Shown: in pieces, positions 15,154-17,936 of the stretch | Numbering within the stretch: position 1 is the stretch's first letter | Layout: each line of letters starts with the position of its first letter | NCBI GenBank assembly: GCA_004556985.1 | Contig: SFFC01000043.1 | Location: 1-17,936, forward strand | DNA from: Clostridiales bacterium | GTDB taxonomy: Bacteria; Bacillota; Clostridia; Christensenellales; Aristaeellaceae | DNA length: 17,936 nt | Direction of reading: 5' to 3' | Position numbers and translations under genes: made by a program | Notes under the pieces: generated by a model | Told to the model about the DNA's origin: nothing | The model's database searches: none | What the model saw: only the letters and a program-made list of their open reading frames with translations

Positions 15154-15858
15154 GAACAGTATGAACGTTTGTGGCAGTATCAGCAGGTCGATATGGAGCT
15201 CGATCAGTATGAAAAGGAGATGCGCGGCAACAGCAACCGCAAGGAGCTGCTCAAGCATCGCGATTTCCTGCTCGAGCAGCAGAACGTCCTCAAGAAGATC
15301 GAAGCCGACGTGGAGATCATGAGCGACCGCATGGAGGCGCTGGCCGATGAGATCACGCGCCTGAGCGGCTCGGTTTCCGAGGCGACGGCAAACTTCGAGG
15401 CGAACCGGCCGCAGGATATTGAGGAGGCCCGCAAGCAGATCGCGGCTATCCAGAAGCTGATCAGCACGATCTCCCGCTACGAGGCGGAGCTGGCCAAGAT
15501 GCGCAAGGACTCCGAGGCGCGCGACCGCCAGCAGCGCGAGGTTCGCGTGCGCGCGGCGAAGGCGAGGGCCGAGTTTGACCGCATCAAGGTCATCTACGAC
15601 GATGAATACAAGGTTGCGGCGGTGAAGCTGGACGCGCTCAAAAAGAAGGTGGCCAAGGAGGCGGAGGGCATCGACCCTGCGCTGATGGAGAAATACAAGG
15701 CTATCAAGCGCCACTCGACGCCGCCCATCACGCGGATTCACGACGACCGCTGCGGCGGCTGCAACATGCAGCTCCCGGCTGCGGACATGAATAAGATCCG
15801 CACCGGCGCGCCGTATGTTGAATGCGAGAACTGCGGCCGGATCATCCTGGTCAAATAA
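15151..15858 (+). CDS. Coiled-coil protein with C-terminal C4 zinc ribbon (COG1579 / zf-RING_7)
   Basis: A 235-residue protein with two parts. Residues about 5-175 are highly charged, with heptad-like spacing (QQVDMELDQYEKEM, LKKIEADVEIMSDRMEALA), and should form a long antiparallel coiled coil. The end holds a zinc ribbon, CGGC (201-204) and CENC (225-228). This is the architecture of COG1579 proteins such as Helicobacter HP0958/FlgZ and Chlamydia CdsZ. The Firmicutes members have no settled role; nucleic-acid binding has been proposed from the ribbon. It follows the TrmK-Nif3 gene by 13 bases, an association common in Clostridia, and a terminator-like hairpin lies behind it. Confidence 0.88.
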   Translation: MEQYERLWQYQQVDMELDQYEKEMRGNSNRKELLKHRDFLLEQQNVLKKIEADVEIMSDRMEALADEITRLSGSVSEATANFEANRPQDIEEARKQIAAIQKLISTISRYEAELAKMRKDSEARDRQQREVRVRAAKARAEFDRIKVIYDDEYKVAAVKLDALKKKVAKEAEGIDPALMEKYKAIKRHSTPPITRIHDDRCGGCNMQLPAADMNKIRTGAPYVECENCGRIILVK

Positions 15859-15874
15859 GACGCAAAGCTGAACG

Positions 15875-15914
15875 ACAGAGGGACATGCCAGAAGAGAGCT
15901 GTCCCCTCTGTTTT
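15875..15914 (+). terminator. Imperfect terminator or attenuator hairpin
   Basis: ACAGAGGGACA (15875-15885) pairs with TGTCCCCTCTGT (15900-15911) with one bulged C and a 14-base loop, and ends in TTTT (15911-15914). It closes the zinc-ribbon gene, but the ribosome binding site of the next gene (GGAGGG, 15915-15920) follows directly with no room for a promoter. It may therefore act as a partial terminator that lowers expression of the downstream gene. Confidence 0.6.
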
Positions 15915-15926
15915 GGAGGGAATGCC

Positions 15927-16286
15927 ATGGACAGTCTTGCGCAAGCCGATGCCTTTTTTGCCGGCAGAGCGGAGGCATGGGCCGTCTTTGAGGCGTTGCG
16001 GACGGCGCTTTGCACGCGCTTTCCGGATACGCAGCTGCGCGTGATGAAAACCTGTATCTCCTTTGACGATCCGAAGCCGTACTGCTATGTCTCGAAGCCA
16101 AAGAACAAGGCGCAGCGCGGCATCGTGGTCACGTTCAGCCTGCGCGAGCGGATGGAAAGCCCGAGGTTTATGAGGGTCGTGCCGATCTCAAAATCGCGCT
16201 TTACCGTGCATGCGCTTGTGCAGGGCGCGCAGGAAGCCGACGGGGAGTTGCTTTCGCTGATCTCGTTGGCGAGAAGCCAGCGTTGA
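15927..16286 (+). CDS. Small DUF5655-like protein
   Basis: A 119-residue protein whose central part (residues 38-98: RVMKTCISF, CYVSKPKN, GIVVTFSLRERMESPRF, SRFTVHALV) resembles the DUF5655 family as I remember it, where a KTQISF-like stretch, a TFSL strand and an RxxHHxxI/V-like strand recur. No catalytic motif, signal peptide or membrane segment is visible, and the function is unknown. GGAGGG (15915-15920) lies 6 bases before the ATG. The frame is open further upstream but without a better start. It depends on read-through from the upstream gene. Its stop codon TGA (16284-16286) is part of the rnpB promoter -35 box. Confidence 0.72.
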   Translation: MDSLAQADAFFAGRAEAWAVFEALRTALCTRFPDTQLRVMKTCISFDDPKPYCYVSKPKNKAQRGIVVTFSLRERMESPRFMRVVPISKSRFTVHALVQGAQEADGELLSLISLARSQR

Positions 16287-16312
16287 CAAGAGCGCGGTTC
16301 TTATGGTATAAT
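16283..16312 (+). promoter_or_regulatory. rnpB promoter
   Basis: A consensus TTGACA (16283-16288) and TATAAT (16307-16312) are 18 bases apart, with TGG just before the -10. The predicted start, 7-8 bases later, coincides with the first base of RNase P RNA helix P1 (16320). The -35 overlaps the stop codon of the preceding gene. Confidence 0.9.
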
Positions 16313-16319
16313 CCCTTCC

Positions 16320-16661
16320 GTTTGTGAGGCTGCCGGGCGGCCGCGCGCCGCAAGGTGTGAGGAAAGTCCGAGCTCCATAGGGCAGAGTGCCGGGTAACAC
16401 CCGGCGGGGGCGACCCCAGGGAAAGTGCAACAGAGAGATACCGCATGTCTTCGGACATGTAAGGGTGGAAAGGTGAGGTAAGAGCTCACCCGCGGCCTGG
16501 CGACTTGTCCGCGATGTAAACCCCGCTCGGAGCAAGAAACGAAAGAGCGCTTGAGACGGCCCGTCGAGCTCTCAGGATTTCGCTTGAACCCATCGGCAAC
16601 GATGGGTCTAGATAGATGACCGCCGATTACAGAACTCGGCTTACAGGCAACGCTCACAGAC
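16320..16661 (+). ncRNA. rnpB: RNase P RNA, class A
   Basis: The catalytic RNA that cuts the 5' leader from pre-tRNAs. Conserved blocks are clear: GAGGAAAGTCCGAGCTCC near the 5' end (P4 strand), GTGCAACAGAGAGATACCGC, GGTAAGAGCTCACC (P12), GATGTAAACCCC, TCTAGATAGATGACCGCC, and ACAGAACTCGGCTTACAGG near the 3' end. Ends were set by helix P1: GTTTGTGAG (16320-16328) with CTCACAGAC (16653-16661). P18 is CCCATCG-GCAA-CGATGGG (16589-16606) with a GNRA loop. The presence of P16/P17 shows class A. The J16/15 segment reads CAGGA (16573-16577) where E. coli has GGGUA, so the GGU that pairs with tRNA CCA is altered. The gene has its own promoter. Confidence 0.96.
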
Positions 16662-16678
16662 ATTTTTTAAAAAAGGCG

Positions 16679-16722
16679 GCGCCGCTCTTTGCTCCCGGTC
16701 GGGGCAGGGGCGGCGCTTTTTT
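16679..16722 (+). terminator. Intrinsic terminator downstream of rnpB
   Basis: GCGCCGC (16679-16685) pairs with GCGGCGC (16710-16716), with further inner pairing possible, followed by TTTTTT (16717-16722). It lies 18 bases past the mature RNase P RNA end, which would then be trimmed. A T-run directly after helix P1 (16663-16668) might also end some transcripts. Confidence 0.85.
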
Positions 16723-16786
16723 CGGATCAAACCGATGGAAACCGCTCCTTTTTCCGAAGAAACCGGCGGAAAATCCGTTTTTTCTC

Positions 16787-16815
16787 TTGCTTTTTTGCAA
16801 AGGATATGGTATGAT
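16787..16815 (+). promoter_or_regulatory. rpsB-tsf promoter
   Basis: TTGCTT (16787-16792) and TATGAT (16810-16815) are 17 bases apart, again with TGG before the -10 (extended -10). The transcript would start near 16822 and carry a leader of about 100 bases before rpsB. The leader contains short inverted repeats, for example CGCAC/GTGCG and CCGG/CCGG, of unclear meaning. S2 autoregulation through its leader is known in some bacteria but is not demonstrable here. Confidence 0.75.
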
Positions 16816-16920
16816 CTGACGGAAAACGCACCTGCGCCTGTTTTCGTGCGCCTGCCGGGCTTCCGGTCCGCGCGATCAAAAGGGCTCAGGGAGGGTTTAA
16901 TCAAAAGGAGGAAAAAAAAC

Positions 16921-17581
16921 ATGGCAGTAATCTCTATGAAGCAGCTGCTCGAGGCCGGTGTCCACTTTGGCCATCAGACCCGCCGCTGGAACCCCAAAAT
17001 GGCGCCGTACATCTTCACCGAGCGCAACGGCATCTACATCATCGACCTGCAGAAGACCGTCCGCAAGATCGACGAGGCGTATGCTTTCGTGCGTCAGGTT
17101 GCGATGGAGGGCAAGAGCGTCCTGTTCGTCGGCACCAAGAAGCAGGCCCAGGAGTCCATCGAGGCCGAGGCCAAGCGCTGCAACATGTTCTATGTCAACA
17201 ACCGCTGGCTGGGCGGCATGATGACCAACTTCCGCACCATCAAGACCCGTATTGCTCCCCAAGAAGGAAGTCATCAAGCTCATCGCCGAGCGCGAGAAGC
17301 TCACTGAGAATCTCGGCGGCATCCGCGAGATGAAGAACCTGCCGGGCTGCCTGTTTGTGGTTGACCCGCGCAAGGAGCACATCGCCGTCACCGAGGCGCG
17401 CGCGCTGGGCATTCCGGTCGTCGCCATCGTCGACACCAACTGTGATCCGGACGAGATCGACTACGTCATCCCGGGCAACGATGACGCCATCCGTGCTGTC
17501 AAGCTCATCGCCGGCAAGATGGCCGACGCTGTGCTCGAGGGCAAGCAGGGCGAGCAGGCCGAGGTCGCTGAGGCGAAGTAA
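16921..17581 (+). pseudogene. rpsB: 30S ribosomal protein S2, frame broken by an internal deletion
   Basis: S2 is an essential small-subunit protein. From ATG 16921 (AAGGAGG at 16905-16911) the frame gives a normal S2 N-terminus (AVISMKQLLEAGVHFGHQT, then NRWLGGMMTNFRTIKTRI) up to about codon 111 (ATT, 17251-17253). The frame then turns to unrelated residues and stops at 17305-17307. From CTC 17255 another frame resumes S2 (LPKKEVIKLIAEREKL, VDTNCDPDEIDYVIPGNDDAIRAV without a break) to the stop at 17579-17581. Family members have about 17 residues (R-L-K..DGTF-D-V type) between the two joining points, but only one base is left here, so about 50 bases are missing. Both halves are otherwise well conserved, which suggests a recent event or a sequence/assembly error. 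Confidence 0.9.
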
Positions 17582-17630
17582 TCTCCGCCCCAACCTCAAA
17601 CGGATTTGAACTGTACTGGAGGAACGACTT

Positions 17631-17936
17631 ATGGCTAATATTACTGCTGCTCTGGTCAAGGAGCTGCGCGAGCGCACCGGCGCTGGCATGATGGACTGCA
17701 AGAAGGCGCTCGTCTCCTGCGACGGCGATATGGACAAGGCGATCGACTTCCTGCGCGAGAAGGGCCTTGCCGCTGCCGCGAAGAAGGCCGGCCGCATCGC
17801 TGCCGAGGGCATGGTCGACTGCTACGTCTGCGAGACCTGCGGCGTGGGCGTCGTCATCGAGGTCAACTGCGAGACCGACTTCGTCGCCAATACCGACCGC
17901 TTCAAGGCGCTGTGCCGCGATTTTGCCAAGCACGTC
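17631..17936 (+). CDS. tsf: Elongation factor Ts, N-terminal part
   Basis: The guanine-nucleotide exchange factor for EF-Tu. The first 102 codons are present and the frame leaves the window. It begins with the UBA-like domain and the family signature ELRERTGAGMMDCKKAL (residues 11-27), followed by NCETDFVANTDRF (79-91), where the TDFV core contacts the EF-Tu Mg-binding site. GGAGG (17618-17622) lies 8 bases before the ATG. It follows rpsB by 49 bases, the near-universal rpsB-tsf order, with no promoter seen between them. Confidence 0.97.
   Translation, partial: MANITAALVKELRERTGAGMMDCKKALVSCDGDMDKAIDFLREKGLAAAAKKAGRIAAEGMVDCYVCETCGVGVVIEVNCETDFVANTDRFKALCRDFAKHV

Noticed and set aside
16662..16920. 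A coding frame joined upstream of rpsB (open from 16735)
   Set aside because: It is only an upstream continuation of the rpsB frame through the rnpB terminator downstream region and the rpsB promoter. The S2 start at 16921 has a strong ribosome binding site.
17245..17310. Programmed ribosomal frameshifting in rpsB
   Set aside because: About 17 residues are missing as well as the frame being shifted, and there is no slippery heptamer at the junction. Frameshifting could not restore a normal S2.
1..17936. tRNA genes, insertion sequences, prophage or defence genes
   Set aside because: No cloverleaf-like sequences, transposase motifs, terminal inverted repeats or defence domains were seen; every large frame has a housekeeping assignment or a small conserved-unknown one.

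Overview
This 17.9 kb window is a GC-rich housekeeping stretch from the chromosome of a Firmicute, most likely a high-GC member of the class Clostridia. The gene order def-fmt-rsmB-rlmN-stp-prkC-rsgA-rpe-thiN is the classical Firmicutes block. The dgt-dnaG-rpoD-trmK-nif3 order is clostridial in style, and the RNase P RNA is of class A, as in Clostridia, rather than class B as in Bacilli. Family assignments rest on motifs recognised by eye; no database search was possible.

Layout. (1) 1-191, minus strand: the 5' part of a gene resembling DUF6323, cut by the window edge. (2) 192-429: a divergent regulatory region with a sigma-A-type promoter, a strong hairpin and a second possible -10 element. 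(3) 430-9391, plus strand: a tight nine-gene operon. It covers deformylation and formylation of initiator Met (def, fmt), rRNA modification (rsmB, rlmN), a PP2C phosphatase with its PASTA Ser/Thr kinase (stp, prkC), a ribosome-assembly GTPase (rsgA), ribulose-5-phosphate epimerase (rpe) and thiamine pyrophosphokinase (thiN). Most genes overlap by 4-16 bases or are separated by about 50 bases or less, and the operon ends at a terminator at 9451-9480. (4) 9607-13575: dgt, dnaG and rpoD, a macromolecular-synthesis operon ended by a terminator at 13604-13632. (5) 13665-16286: a tRNA-m1A22 methyltransferase fused in frame to a Nif3-like protein, a coiled-coil/zinc-ribbon protein and a small DUF5655-like protein. 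(6) 16283-16722: rnpB with its own promoter and a downstream terminator. (7) 16787-17936: the rpsB-tsf unit, with rpsB disrupted in this sequence and tsf cut by the window end.

Most of the genes serve translation: protein N-terminus processing, rRNA and tRNA modification, small-subunit assembly, ribosomal protein S2, EF-Ts and RNase P. The phosphatase/kinase pair and sigma factor are the regulators in this setting.

I see no defence island, mobile element, CRISPR array or obviously new multi-gene system. The points most worth a second look are: the out-of-frame loss of about 50 bases in rpsB, an essential gene, so probably a sequence or assembly fault; the TrmK-Nif3 fusion with a well-placed internal ribosome binding site; a 15-residue tandem repeat forming a basic N-terminal tail on RsmB; an RNase P RNA whose J16/15 loop lacks the usual GGU that pairs with tRNA CCA; and the hairpin leader in front of def.
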